Positions 9,404-19,647 of a stretch of 64,000 bases of DNA are shown here, one piece after another (within the stretch, counting starts at the first letter, position 1; every line of letters starts with the position of its first letter). The position numbers and the translations under genes are program-made. The notes under the pieces are model-generated. The model saw only the letters and a list, made by a program, of their open reading frames with translations. It was not told the origin of the DNA and searched no databases. The DNA is from Micromonospora phytophila (GTDB taxonomy: Bacteria; Actinomycetota; Actinomycetes; Mycobacteriales; Micromonosporaceae), in NCBI RefSeq assembly GCF_023656545.1, contig NZ_JAMOKF010000004.1, positions 1 to 64,000 on the forward strand, in the 5' to 3' direction.

Positions 9404-9600
9404 TCAACCTGCCGGCAGCAGAGAGGTCTCCATGTCGTGGATCATGGTGCGGTAGACGACGTCGGCCAGGCGCCGCTTCAGGCAGCGCATGGCTTCCTTG
9501 TGGGTTTTGCCTGCGGCTCGTTTGCGCTGGTAGTAGTCCCGGCCCGGGGTCGCTCGTTTGATCTGGGCCATGGCCATGACATACAGCGCGTAGTTCAGTT
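9404..9600 (-). pseudogene. IS110-family transposase, C-terminal fragment
   Basis: The minus-strand frame reads LYVMAMAQIKR, then RDYYQRKRAAGKTHKEAMRC and LKRRLADVVYRTM before the stop at 9404. This is the C-terminal end of the IS110 Transposase_20 domain. Only about 65 codons remain. It is sandwiched between repeat copies A and B, which are in the same orientation, so the repeat may have inserted into or beside a former IS110 copy. Confidence 0.72.
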
Positions 9601-9616
9601 GCCGCTTCGTTGGCGT

Positions 9617-9899
9617 GCACCCAATCTGCTCCCGGTGCAAGGCCCGCCCCGGCTGCAGAGTCGTTACCGCTCTGACCTGCGCGCACTCCCTACCAGGCGA
9701 CATAGAGCGCAGTTGAAGTAAGTGCAACCCAGTTGAGCACTGCGTGTGAAACAGGACGCCGCACTTCCTCTGACCTGCGGAAACGTGGAGCCGCAGGCAG
9801 GGGTGGGTGCAGTTGAGCGCCGTCCGATGCCGTTGGACGCAGTTCAAGCCCGTTCAGGGCACCCGGTTGCTCCCAACCTGCTCCCCCGAACCGGGCTCG
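9617..9899 (+). repeat. Dispersed decamer-phased repeat, copy B
   Basis: Same layout and orientation as copy A: GCACCCAATCTGC at 9617, TACCAGGCGACATAGAG near 9692-9708, a diverged left array, the core TGAAACAGGACGCCGCAC, GAGCCGCAGGCAGGGGTGGG, then six 10-bp units at 9809-9868 (GCCGTTGGAC and similar) and the end block GCTCCCAACCTGCTCCCCC. The units have diverged from copy A, but the 10-bp spacing is kept. Confidence 0.75.
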
Positions 9900-10310
9900 C
9901 ACCGGGCCGCCGACCGTGAGCTGCCAGCCCAGTGCCTTGGCTGGCGCCAGCGCTGGCTCCCGCAGCCACATCGGTCGATTAGGGCGCACCTCACGAACGC
10001 CGCGCCTTGTCAGCCGCGTATCGGCATCGTCCTCCCGCCCGTCTCACCCGGCAACCAGCGCTTCGCGGCTATGAGAGTGCGTCCGCACGATCGGCGGCCC
10101 CAGCATCGCCGTGCAGCGCACGCCGTCACGCCTTCGTTCTGGCGGGCCTTTGAACTGCTGGAATGCGGTTCGGGTTTGCCACACCGGGTCCAACCCGGAG
10201 CGATCCCGGGGTCAAGTCCTTGGAGGCATACGCGAACCGAGATCTGAGCGCGATCGGGGGGAGATGTCCGCGCCCCATCCTGCCGTTGTCGATCTTTCGT
10301 GGAGGCGGCC
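9900..10310. other. Intergenic region without a recognised gene
   Basis: Neither strand gives a frame with family similarity. The stretch at 9997-10020 (ACGCCGCGCCTTGTCAGC) resembles one downstream of repeat copy C (about 51829-51846), so the repeat may have a loosely conserved flank. A GGAGG ribosome site just before 10311 belongs to the next gene. Confidence 0.4.
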
Positions 10311-10874
10311 ATGGACTGGATCCGGACGAACGTGAGTGCGCTGGCGTTCGCTGTAGTCGCTCTCCTGTTCGCCATACCGTTCGCGGCGCTGAAGGGTGAG
10401 GCCGAGGAATGGCGAGTGGCGGTGACCTGGACTGGTTGGGGCTTGACCGTCGGTGGCGGGACTCAGGTTCACCTGGAGACCCTGCTCTGGGATGGCGACC
10501 GTGGTCAGGTCGCCATGCAGGAGGTGCCGAACGAGGCGCCGCAGATCGGTCCCGATGAACCCATCTACCTTCCGGGGCAACCGCTCTTCATGGTCGCCGC
10601 GCTGGGTGTCCTGGCCGGCGTGCTTGCCAGGATCCTGGCCAGTGTCAAGTCCCGCCCGATGGTCTCCGCGGTAGCGGCGTTCGTCGCAGCGGGGGCCCTT
10701 GCGCTCGGCCTGCGGGGCGTACTGCGTCGCTTTGATCCGCCGCCCTACGACGAGGCCATGTCCGCCGTACCGGCCGTCGGGTTCTGGCTGGCGGTCGGCA
10801 TCCTGGCATTGCTCGGCGTCGGCAATGCGATCGGGGCGTACCGGCTGCGGAGGCGTGGCGAAGCCCTCAAGTAG
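10311..10874 (+). CDS. Integral membrane protein, function unknown
   Basis: A 187-residue protein with a helix at residues 6-26, an exported-looking loop of about 65 residues (WTGWGLTVGGG, then LETLLWDGDRG), and three further hydrophobic segments toward the C-terminus, which ends in an RRRGEALK basic tail. The start ATG at 10311 (MDWIRTNV) has GTGGAGG seven bases upstream; a slightly earlier ATG at 10299 is less likely. The family is not recognised. It stands alone between a repeat region and the fructan cluster. Confidence 0.65.
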   Translation: MDWIRTNVSALAFAVVALLFAIPFAALKGEAEEWRVAVTWTGWGLTVGGGTQVHLETLLWDGDRGQVAMQEVPNEAPQIGPDEPIYLPGQPLFMVAALGVLAGVLARILASVKSRPMVSAVAAFVAAGALALGLRGVLRRFDPPPYDEAMSAVPAVGFWLAVGILALLGVGNAIGAYRLRRRGEALK

Positions 10875-11092
10875 TTGGTCACCCAGCCAGGGCGCCTTCC
10901 ACACCACCGCACCCGACGGATCGCCGGAGCACTGGCTCCCTGCGGAGACCGGGCTTGCGGCCCTCCCCCTAGTGGCCCCTGAAACCGACTCGTGGCGAGA
11001 CGGGAGAGGCGCATGCCGCCGGGGCACGGCCGTATGGGGGCGACACGAAGCTCTGCCGAAAGGTGCGCGGCCGGCAAGGACCAGGTTGGCTT

Positions 11093-12049
11093 TCATGCTT
11101 GCGCACGAAGCATTCCCAGGCTGACTTCTGCTCGAGGGACGCTCAATTCGGCGCGGACGGGAGGGTTGGCGCCGCGACGAGCGCATGTGCGTGCCGCTAC
11201 CTCGGCGGCGAACTCGACCACTTCGGTGAGGACGGCGCGGTCAGCGGCGGCGAGTGTGCTGCGCCGTTCCGCCTTGAGCAGGTCGGCCTCGCTGAGCGCG
11301 GCGAGCATCCCGGCGGTGAAGGCGTCCCCCGCCCCGACGGTGTCCACCACATCTGTATGGTGCGCCGCAACTTCGACTTCGTACCGGCGGGTCGCCGCCC
11401 ATGCACCCAACTCGCCGAGCGTGACGACCACAACGTGTGCGCCGAGGGCCAGCCACCTCCGCCCCGCCTCCTGGTAGGGGCGGCCCGGGTAGATCCAGTC
11501 CAGATCGTCGCCGCTGACCTTGACGACGTCGCTCAAACTGACAAAGGCGTCGATTCTTCCTCGGGCGCCGATCGGGTCGCCGGTCACTGAGGGACGGCAG
11601 TTCGGGTCGAAGCTGATCATCGTCGACGGGCGTGCCCGCCGCACCAGTGCCAGCACGTCGTCGGCTCCCGGCTGTAGGACCGTGGCGAGCGATCCGGTGT
11701 GCAGGCAATCGCCGTGCGAATCCTCGACCATCTGCCCAGGGAAGGCTTGCCATTCGATGTTGAAGTCGTAGGTGGCCTGGCCCTTGGGATTCAGGTGCGT
11801 CGTCGCCACGCTTGTCTGCGCCAGGTTCAGGATCGACTGCTGGCTTAGGCGTACGCCGTTGCGCTCGATGTAGGCGCGGAGCATCCGCCCGTGGGCGTCG
11901 TAACCGATCTGCGTCAGCAGGGTGGTGGGCTGACCGAGTCGGGCCAGAGCGGTGGCGACGTTCGCGGGGCTTCCCCCGGGGTACGCCGCCATCGTCCCCG
12001 CTGTCTCCTCGATCAGATCCACGAGGGTCTCACCCACGACGGTGATCAC
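11093..12049 (-). CDS. PfkB-family sugar kinase, probable fructokinase
   Basis: A 318-residue ribokinase/PfkB kinase, predicted to phosphorylate imported fructose with ATP in the cytoplasm. The N-terminal substrate motif PGGSPANVATALARLG and the C-terminal signature DTVGAGDAFTAG are both present, with Asp242 as the catalytic base. The start is a GTG behind GAAAGGAGAGAC. It is the last gene of the leftward operon with the ABC transporter, 44 bp after the ATPase gene, opposite a secreted levanase. That context supports fructose as substrate, but this is inference. Confidence 0.88.
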   Translation of the reverse strand: MITVVGETLVDLIEETAGTMAAYPGGSPANVATALARLGQPTTLLTQIGYDAHGRMLRAYIERNGVRLSQQSILNLAQTSVATTHLNPKGQATYDFNIEWQAFPGQMVEDSHGDCLHTGSLATVLQPGADDVLALVRRARPSTMISFDPNCRPSVTGDPIGARGRIDAFVSLSDVVKVSGDDLDWIYPGRPYQEAGRRWLALGAHVVVVTLGELGAWAATRRYEVEVAAHHTDVVDTVGAGDAFTAGMLAALSEADLLKAERRSTLAAADRAVLTEVVEFAAEVAARTCARRGANPPVRAELSVPRAEVSLGMLRAQA

Positions 12050-12093
12050 GTCTCTCCTTTCTGCATGGCATCGATGCTGTGCCGGGCCGTGGA

Positions 12094-12929
<836 letters not shown>

Positions 12930-12954
<25 letters not shown>

Positions 12955-13958
12955 TGGTCGACGGCCACGGCGAGGATCACCAGCAGGCCCACGGCGAGCA
13001 CCCGGTACTGGTCGTCGACGCCGGCGAGGGAGAGGCCGCTGCGAAAGAACCCGACGATCAGCGCGCCGAGCAGGGTGCCAAGCAGCACTCCCCGGCCGCC
13101 GAAGAGGCTGGTGCCGCCGATCACCACAGCCGTGATGCTTTCCAGGTTGGCGTCGGTGATGGCGTTCGGGCTGGCCGCGCCCGCCCGTCCGATGAGGATC
13201 CAGGCGGTGATGCCGTAGATGGCCCCCGCAACCAGGTACACGCTCAGCAGCACCCGGTCGACCCGGATGCCAGCGAGCCGCGCGGCCTCCTTGTCGTCGC
13301 CGACCGCGTAGACGTGCCGGCCCCAGGCGGTCTTGGCCAGGGCGTAGCCCACCAGCAGGTAGAGGAGCACGACCGCGACGACGCCGAAGGTGATCCGGAA
13401 CTCGCCCACTGGGAAGGATTCCCCGGTCCAGCTGAGCACGGGCGGCAGATCGGTGGCCTGGACACTCTGGCCGCCGGAGTAGAGCAGCCCGATAGAGGTG
13501 AAGACGCTGAGTGTGCCCAGGGTGACGATGAAGGGCGGCAGCTTCAGCCGGGTCACCAGCCCGCCGTTGAGCGCGCCCGCCGCGGCGCCCACCGCGATGG
13601 CGAGCAGAACGGCGAGTACGCCCGGCAGCCCCTGTCCCTCGGCCAGTTTGGCCGAGAGCATCATCGCCAGGATGGCGATCGCGCCGACCGACAGGTCGAT
13701 CCCCGCGGTGAGGATGATGAGTGTCTGCCCGACGGCGAGCGCGCCGATCACGGCCACCTGCTGCAGGACGAGCGACAGGGAGTTCGGAGAGGCGAAGCGG
13801 GGGTTGAGGGTGGAGAAGACGACGAACGCGATAACCAGCACGAGGAACGGGCTGATCGCGGGGTGGGCGTGCAGCAGGTGCTGAACGCGTTGCAGCGGTG
13901 AGTGCCGGCGCAGCGCGAACTGCTGGGCTGCGCTGGTTGGTGGAGTGGTCGTGGTCAC
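12930..13958 (-). CDS. Sugar ABC transporter permease (RbsC/FrcC-like)
   Basis: A 342-residue BPD_transp_2-type permease with about ten hydrophobic segments. It contains the family blocks QTLIILTAGIDLSVGA and VVIGGTSLFGGRG. The start is the GTG at 13958 (VTTTTPPT), chosen because AGGGAG lies seven bases upstream and the longer open frame back to 14183 runs into the neighbouring gene. It sits between the binding-protein and ATPase genes and forms the membrane channel of the importer. Confidence 0.92.
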
Positions 13959-14055
13959 GGGCTGCTCCCTGGGGTGGTCGACGGAGGCGGACGACTGCCC
14001 GGTCGAGGGCGCGGGATGCGAGTTCCCGGGCACCTCGACCGGGACAGCGGTGGAC

Positions 14056-15141
14056 TCAGCCCCAGCAGCGCCCGGTGGCGTCGGCGCTGGTGATGCTCTC
14101 GACCCCGGTGGCCGGCTTGTCGGTGACCAGGGTGACGCCGGTGTCGAAGAAGTCGAGGCCACCGGTGACCTGCGGCTTCTCACCGTCGTTCGCGATCTTC
14201 TTGATGGCCTGCACGCCGAGTTCGGCCATCTTCAGCGGGTACTGCTGCGAGGTGGCGCCGATGACGCCGTCCTTGACCTGCCGTACGCCGTTGCAGCCGC
14301 CGTCGACGGAGACGACCAGGATGCCCTGGGTTTTGCCCGCCGCCTGCAGCGCCTTGTACGCGCCGACCGCGGCCGGCTCGTTAATGGTGTAGACGACGTT
14401 GATGTCGGGGTTCCTGGTCAGGCAGTTCTCCATGGCGGTGCGACCGCCGTCTTCGGCACCCTGGGTCGGCTCGTTGCAGGCGATGGTGTAGGTGCCGCTG
14501 GTGTAGTTGCCGGTCTTCGCCTCGTCGCCGTTCTTCTTCTTGTCGGCGGTGTCGATGCCCATCCCGGCCAGGAAGCCCTGGTCCCGGTTGTAGTCGACGG
14601 AGACGACCTTGTCGTTGAACAGGTCCAGCAGCGCGATGGTCGCCGGCTTGCCAGCGAGCTGGGCCGCCGTCCACTTGCCGACGAGTTCACCCGCCTTGAA
14701 GTTGTTGGTGGCGAACGTGATGTCCACGGTGTCGGCCGGGTCGGGCGGGGTGTCCAGGGCGATCACGTAGAGCCCGGCGTCACGGGCCTTCTTGATAGCG
14801 GGGTTCACCCCGGGACCGTTCGGGGTGATCAGAATGCCTTCGTCTCCCCGGGCGATCGCGTCCTCGATGGCCTGCACCTGGCCGGCCTCGTCGCCGTCCT
14901 CCTTGCCCGCGGCGAGGGTGAGCTTCACGCCCTCGGCGTCGGCGGCCTTCTTCGCACCCTGCTGCATGGTCACGAAGAACGGGTTCGTGGAGTTCTTGGT
15001 GATCAGCGAGACGGCCACGGTCGAGGCGCCGTCGCCGGTTCCTTCGTCGCCGGAGCCGCCGCAACCGCTGACGACCATGCTGGTCGCCGCTGCGGCGGCG
15101 ATCAGCAGCGCCGTAGGGCGACGGCCAATGCGCTGGATCAT
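14056..15141 (-). CDS. Sugar ABC transporter substrate-binding lipoprotein
   Basis: A 361-residue periplasmic-binding-protein type I (ribose/fructose group) lipoprotein. The signal peptide (MIQRIGRRPTALLIAAAAAT) ends in lipobox VSGC followed by a Gly/Ser linker. The mature part has VSLITKNSTNPFF, VSVDGG and ITSADATG blocks typical of the group. The start ATG at 15141 has GAGGGAGAAGAC directly upstream. It is the first gene of the leftward operon, and its promoter region contains the LacI-type palindromes at 15188-15302. The likely ligand is fructose or a short fructan, inferred from the neighbouring levanase. Confidence 0.92.
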   Translation of the reverse strand: MIQRIGRRPTALLIAAAAATSMVVSGCGGSGDEGTGDGASTVAVSLITKNSTNPFFVTMQQGAKKAADAEGVKLTLAAGKEDGDEAGQVQAIEDAIARGDEGILITPNGPGVNPAIKKARDAGLYVIALDTPPDPADTVDITFATNNFKAGELVGKWTAAQLAGKPATIALLDLFNDKVVSVDYNRDQGFLAGMGIDTADKKKNGDEAKTGNYTSGTYTIACNEPTQGAEDGGRTAMENCLTRNPDINVVYTINEPAAVGAYKALQAAGKTQGILVVSVDGGCNGVRQVKDGVIGATSQQYPLKMAELGVQAIKKIANDGEKPQVTGGLDFFDTGVTLVTDKPATGVESITSADATGRCWG

Positions 15142-15187
15142 GTCTTCTCCCTCGGAACCGTCCCCGGCGCCCTGCCGGGAAGCAGTG

Positions 15188-15203
15188 TTGACAACGATGT
15201 CAG
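15188..15203. promoter_or_regulatory. LacI-type operator, near-perfect palindrome (site 1)
   Basis: TTGACAACGATGTCAG differs at two positions from the perfect palindrome at 15287-15302. It lies 47 bp upstream of the binding-protein start, where it could block the leftward promoter. The predicted binder is the LacI regulator encoded at 18090. Confidence 0.65.
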
Positions 15204-15230
15204 CGCAGTTTCCAGTGACGTACCCGAAGA

Positions 15231-15246
15231 TGTCAATGGCATGACA
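15231..15246. promoter_or_regulatory. LacI-type operator half-sites (site 2)
   Basis: TGTCAATGGCATGACA has the outward half-sites TGTCA and TGACA around a six-base centre. It shares the TGTCA/TGACA words with the other two sites and lies between them. It could be an auxiliary site for looping. Confidence 0.45.
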
Positions 15247-15286
15247 ACGGTTTTTCCAGTTGCTGCTCGCAGTCGTACCGGCACGG

Positions 15287-15302
15287 TTGACATCGATGTC
15301 AA
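15287..15302. promoter_or_regulatory. Perfect 16-bp LacI-type operator (site 3)
   Basis: TTGACATCGATGTCAA is a perfect palindrome with the central CG typical of LacI/GalR-family operators. It lies about 155 bp before the levanase start and controls either the rightward levanase promoter or both divergent promoters. Confidence 0.75.
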
Positions 15303-15458
15303 GCAGCCGCAGGATCGCTCCACCCGGCACCCACCGCCGGCCCGGCGGCCGACGCCCGCGCTGCACCTGGCGCCCCACCACCAACGGTGTCCAGCGCGGG
15401 GACCCGGGCGCCCGCCGCCGGCCGAACGGCCGGCGTCCATGACGGACGGAGGATGTGG

Positions 15459-18011
15459 ATGAGAATCCGACGATGGTTGGCCGCGTGCGCGGCCGCGGCC
15501 GTGGTGGCGGCGATGCCCGGCGCCACCGCCAGCGGTGCGACCGGCGGCACGAGGGACGAGCCGTACCGCCCGCAGATCCACTTCAGTCCGGAGCGGAACT
15601 GGATGAACGACCCGAACGGACTGGTCTGGTACCAGGGCGAATGGCACCTCTTCTACCAACACAACCCCGAGGGTGCGCAGTGGGGCAACATGTCGTGGGG
15701 CCACGCGGTCAGCCGCGATCTGTTCCACTGGGAGGAGCTGCCGGTCGCGCTGCCCTACTCGGCCGACGAGCACATCTTCTCCGGGTCGATCGTCGTCGAC
15801 GAGCGGAACACCTCGGGCTTCGGCCGCCCTGGCGTGCCGGCGATGGTCGCCGTCTACACCAGCGCCTACCCGGCTACCGGCATCCAGGCCCAGTCGCTGG
15901 CCTACAGCACCGACCACGGCCGGACGTGGACGAAGTACGCCGGGAACCCTGTGCTCGACCTCGGGTCGCGGGAGTTCCGCGACCCGAAGGTCTTCTGGGA
16001 CGCCGAGGCCGACTGCTGGGTCATGGCAATCGTGCTGGCCACCGAGCACAAGGTTCGCTTCTACCGCTCCGCCGACCTCAAGGCGTGGACCTACCTGAGC
16101 GACTTCGGCCCGGCCAACGCCACCGGCGGGGTCTGGGAGGTGCCGGACCTGTTCGAGGTGCCGGTCGACGGCGACCCGCAGAGCACCAAGTGGGTGCTGG
16201 TGGTCAACCTGAACCCGGGGTCAGTGGCCGGCGGGTCGGGCGCGCAGTACTTCGTCGGCGACTGGGACGGGACCACCTTCACCGCCGACAACATGGTGAC
16301 CGGCGAGCCGGAGCCCCCGGCCGGAACACTCTTCGCCGACTTTGACAGCGACTACGCCGGCTGGACGATCGAGAACGATCCAACGCTTGCCCCCGGGCCT
16401 TTCGGCACCGCCCCCTACCCGGGGACGGTCCCCGGCCAGCAGCTGGTCAGCGGCTTCCGCGGCCGCTCCCTGGTGAACAGCTTCCTCGGCTTCGACACCC
16501 CGAGAGGGCGGATGATCTCCCCCGAGTTCACCCTCGACCAGGACTTCCTGAACCTCCTCGTCGGCGGTGGCGCCCACCCGCACCTGCCCGGCACGACCAC
16601 CGACTTCGTGCCCGAGGGCGCCGAGACCGTGCTCGACTTCGAGCTGCCCGACGGCCAAACGTACGAGCAGGCGGGCTGGACGGCGACCGGCGGGCTGCGC
16701 GGCCGGACGCCGGTGGTGGGTCCCGCCCGCTCGGAACGCGGGCACGTGGGCGACAAACTGCTCACCACCTTCTACGAGGCCGACACGACGACCGGGACGC
16801 TCACCTCGCCGGCGTTCCCTATCGACCGGAACCACCTCAGCGTGCTCGTCGGCGCCGGCGGTCACGCCGGTGCGAGCGCGCGGACGGTGGTGGAACTGCT
16901 CGTCGACGGCGAGGTGGTCCGCACCGGCACCGGAAACTTCTCCGGCTTCGTGAACTGGCGCAGCTGGGACGTGGCCGAGTACCGGGGCCGCAGCGCCCAG
17001 CTGCGCATCGTCGACGAGAACACCGGCGGCTGGGGGCACCTCCTGGTCGACCACCTGATCGCGACCGACGAACCGGTGCTGCCCCGGTCGGTGGAGACCG
17101 CGGTCAACCTGGTCGTCGAGGACGAGGTGGTCCGCACCGCCACCGGCAAGGACAGCGAACGCCTCGACTGGGTCGCCTGGGACGTCCGTGACCTGGCCGG
17201 CCGGCGGGCCCACCTGGAGATCAACGACTTCAACTCCGGCGGCTGGGGCCACATCCTCGTCGACCACGTCATGTTCGCCGACCGGCCGGCCCGCAGCGAA
17301 CTGGAGCGCTACGACTGGGTCGACTACGGCAAGGACTACTATGCCGCGATCTCGTACAACGGCGTCCCGGGCGGCGAGCGGGTGCTCGTCGGCTGGATGA
17401 ACAACTGGCAGTACGCCGGCGGCATCCCCACCTCCCCGTGGCGTGGCGCGATGGCACTGCCCCGGGAGTTCGGGCTCGCCACGATCGACGGGGAGGTGCG
17501 GCTGGTCCAGCGACCGGTCAGCCAGATCCGCCGGCTCCGCGGGGCCGGCGGCGCGTACGCCCTGCGAGACGCCGTCGTCGGACCCGGCGTGCGGGACCTG
17601 CCGGCAGCCGCCGACGGGACCGTGCTGGAGATCGAGGCCGAGTTCGAACTCCGCGACGCCGACCGGTTCGGCCTGCACGTACGCGGCGGAGACGGCGAGC
17701 GGACCGTGATCGGGTACGACGCCGCCGCGCGGCGCCTCTACGTCGACCGGACCCGGTCCGGCGACGTCGGGTTCAGCGCGCTCTTCCCCGGCGTGCACTC
17801 CGGCCCGCTCTCCGTCGATGGCGACCGGGTGCGCATGACGATCTACGTGGACCGCTCCTCCGTCGAGGTGTTCGGCGGGGCGGGTCAGACCACCATCACC
17901 GACCAGATCTTCCCCGCGCCGGGCAGCGACCAGACGCGGCTCTTCGCCGAGGGTGGGGAGGTGCTGGTGCGGTCACTCACCGTCCGGCCGCTGCGGTCCG
18001 TGTGGCGATAA
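15459..18011 (+). CDS. Secreted GH32 levanase / fructan beta-fructosidase with inserted modules
   Basis: An 850-residue exported enzyme that cleaves beta-fructosyl links in levan or inulin. The N-terminal signal peptide is MRIRRWLAACAAAAVVAAMP. The GH32 triad is nucleophile Asp51 in WMNDPNG, Asp175 in FRDP, and acid/base Glu227 in WEVPDLF (many relatives have WECPDL). The beta-propeller is interrupted at about residues 288-614 and resumes at RYDWVDYGKDYYAAISYNG. The insert contains a duplicated unit, GEVVRTGTGN with GGWGHLLVDH and DEVVRTATGK with GGWGHILVDH, probably sugar-binding beta-sandwiches. The C-terminal beta-sandwich ends with YVDRSSVEVFGG. The ATG at 15459 is used; the one at 15453 is too close to the GGAGG. 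It is divergent from the fructose importer. Confidence 0.93.
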   Translation: MRIRRWLAACAAAAVVAAMPGATASGATGGTRDEPYRPQIHFSPERNWMNDPNGLVWYQGEWHLFYQHNPEGAQWGNMSWGHAVSRDLFHWEELPVALPYSADEHIFSGSIVVDERNTSGFGRPGVPAMVAVYTSAYPATGIQAQSLAYSTDHGRTWTKYAGNPVLDLGSREFRDPKVFWDAEADCWVMAIVLATEHKVRFYRSADLKAWTYLSDFGPANATGGVWEVPDLFEVPVDGDPQSTKWVLVVNLNPGSVAGGSGAQYFVGDWDGTTFTADNMVTGEPEPPAGTLFADFDSDYAGWTIENDPTLAPGPFGTAPYPGTVPGQQLVSGFRGRSLVNSFLGFDTPRGRMISPEFTLDQDFLNLLVGGGAHPHLPGTTTDFVPEGAETVLDFELPDGQTYEQAGWTATGGLRGRTPVVGPARSERGHVGDKLLTTFYEADTTTGTLTSPAFPIDRNHLSVLVGAGGHAGASARTVVELLVDGEVVRTGTGNFSGFVNWRSWDVAEYRGRSAQLRIVDENTGGWGHLLVDHLIATDEPVLPRSVETAVNLVVEDEVVRTATGKDSERLDWVAWDVRDLAGRRAHLEINDFNSGGWGHILVDHVMFADRPARSELERYDWVDYGKDYYAAISYNGVPGGERVLVGWMNNWQYAGGIPTSPWRGAMALPREFGLATIDGEVRLVQRPVSQIRRLRGAGGAYALRDAVVGPGVRDLPAAADGTVLEIEAEFELRDADRFGLHVRGGDGERTVIGYDAAARRLYVDRTRSGDVGFSALFPGVHSGPLSVDGDRVRMTIYVDRSSVEVFGGAGQTTITDQIFPAPGSDQTRLFAEGGEVLVRSLTVRPLRSVWR

Positions 18012-18089
18012 CCTGGGACCCGATCATCAGCAGTCCGGGGGCCGCGGCAGGTACCGCGGTCCCCGGCGTCGCCTCCGCTAGGAGCGCTC

Positions 18090-19142
18090 ATGGACGGTGC
18101 GGTTTCCAATTCGACGGTCGCCCGGGCCCGGCCCACGCTACGGGACGTCGCCCTACTCGCTGGCGTGAGCACGAAGACGGCCTCCCGGGTGATCAACGGC
18201 GAACCGGGAGTCTCCCCGTCCAAGATCACGGCCGTGCAGCGGGCGATCACGCAGCTCGACTACCGTCCGAACTTCACCGCCAGCAGCCTGCGGCGCGCTG
18301 GCGGCCGCAGCGCGGCGATCGCCGCCGTCCTCGAGGACCTGGCCAACCCCTTCTCCTCGGCGCTGCACCGGGCGCTGGAGGACGCCGCCCGCGAACGGGA
18401 GGTGCTGATCTTCGCCGGAAGCGTCGACGAGAGCCCCGAGCGGGAGCGCGACCTGGTCCGGGCCTTCACCATGCGGCAGGCCGACGCCCTGGTGGTGGTG
18501 CCGGCAAGCGACAACCAGAGCTACCTGATGGGCGACGTCAACGCCGGCACCCCCGTGGTGTTCGTCGACCGGCCCCCGGTCGGGCTGCCCGTCGACGCCG
18601 TCCTCACCGACAACCACGACGGCGCCGCCGCCGCTGCCCACCACCTGGTCCGGCACGGCCACCGGGACATCGCCTACCTCGGCGACCTCCAGACGATCTC
18701 CACCGCCCGGCAGCGCTTCCGGGGTTTCAAGGAGGCGCTCAGCGACCACGGCATCCGGCCCGATGCCGCGAACATCGTCCACGACCTGCACACCGAGCGC
18801 GACTCCGAGGAGGCGGCCCGCCGGCTGCTGACCCGCGAGTCCCCGCCGACCGCCCTCTTCACCTCGCAGAACCTCGTCACCATCGGCGCCATCCGGGCGC
18901 TGCAGCAACTCGGCCGGCAGCAGCAAGTCGCCCTCGTCGGCTTCGACGACTTCCCCCTTGCCGACCTGCTCCAGCCTGGCGTCACCGTCGTCGCGCAGAA
19001 CCCGTCCGAGATGGGCCGGGTCGCCGCCTCCCTGATCTTCCGCCGCCTCGACGGGGAGCAGTGGCGGCCGAGGACCCACCTCGTGCCGACCCGGCTGATC
19101 GCCCGCGGGTCGGGCGAAATCGCGGGGCCGCACCGGGACTGA
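18090..19142 (+). CDS. LacI-family transcriptional regulator of the fructan cluster
   Basis: A 350-residue repressor. The HTH is TLRDVALLAGVSTKTASRVI, with the hinge region ITQLDYRPNFTASSLRR inserting into the operator minor groove. The C-terminal sugar-binding domain has VVFVDRPP, VLTDNHDGA and VALVGFDDFPLADLL. It follows the levanase gene by 78 bp in the same direction. The palindromes at 15188-15302 in the divergent promoter fit a LacI operator with a central CG, so this protein probably represses levanase and importer until a fructose-derived inducer binds. Confidence 0.92.
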   Translation: MDGAVSNSTVARARPTLRDVALLAGVSTKTASRVINGEPGVSPSKITAVQRAITQLDYRPNFTASSLRRAGGRSAAIAAVLEDLANPFSSALHRALEDAAREREVLIFAGSVDESPERERDLVRAFTMRQADALVVVPASDNQSYLMGDVNAGTPVVFVDRPPVGLPVDAVLTDNHDGAAAAAHHLVRHGHRDIAYLGDLQTISTARQRFRGFKEALSDHGIRPDAANIVHDLHTERDSEEAARRLLTRESPPTALFTSQNLVTIGAIRALQQLGRQQQVALVGFDDFPLADLLQPGVTVVAQNPSEMGRVAASLIFRRLDGEQWRPRTHLVPTRLIARGSGEIAGPHRD

Positions 19143-19281
19143 GGCGCACCCGCAATGGCGGGAATGTAATAGAAGGAGCCTCGACCCGCCCGGACGCCCG
19201 TCAGGGCGGTATCACCGGATCGCCTCATGGATGTGCAACCGGCAGGTGAGCATCGGCCGTCGCGCCCATTGATGACTTCGG

Positions 19282-19470
19282 TCAACCCGGTCTGCGTAGT
19301 CCTGTCATGCGGACTGGGATTCGGTTGGCGAGGTAGAACCCCCAGTCAGGTTCGGTGCTCCGGGCCAGCTCGGTTCGCGCGGCGCTGATGATCGAATCGA
19401 GTCGGTCGCGGGTGGTGGACAGGTCGCGTACCTGGGCGTCGATGCGGGCGCTCCTCGCTCCCGATCTCCT
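19282..19470 (-). pseudogene. MerR-type regulator, C-terminal remnant
   Basis: The minus frame reads ARIDAQVRDLSTTRDRLDSI and then ISAARTELA, the dimerisation coiled coil of MerR-like regulators, followed by about 27 unrelated residues and a stop. The DNA-binding half is absent. The remaining sequence from 19143 to 19647 shows no supported gene. Confidence 0.4.
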
Positions 19471-19647
19471 GCGTAGACGGCGAGATGGGAGGGAGGGCTG
19501 AGCGACAGCGGCCCGGCGGCGAGGGCCTACCGCTCGGCGGATCACGGGCCTTTTCGGGTGCACTGTGCCGAGCCATCGAAGGTGCGTGCTGGACGGGACT
19601 TGCCAAACCCGCCATCCGGTCAGCCGGCGGTTGGCAGAGTGGGAAAG

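Noticed and set aside
9012-9847. Several open frames of 100-150 codons across the repeat region
   Set aside because: They follow the 10-bp periodic sequence, give low-complexity His/Pro/Ala/Arg products in several frames at once, and lack ribosome sites.
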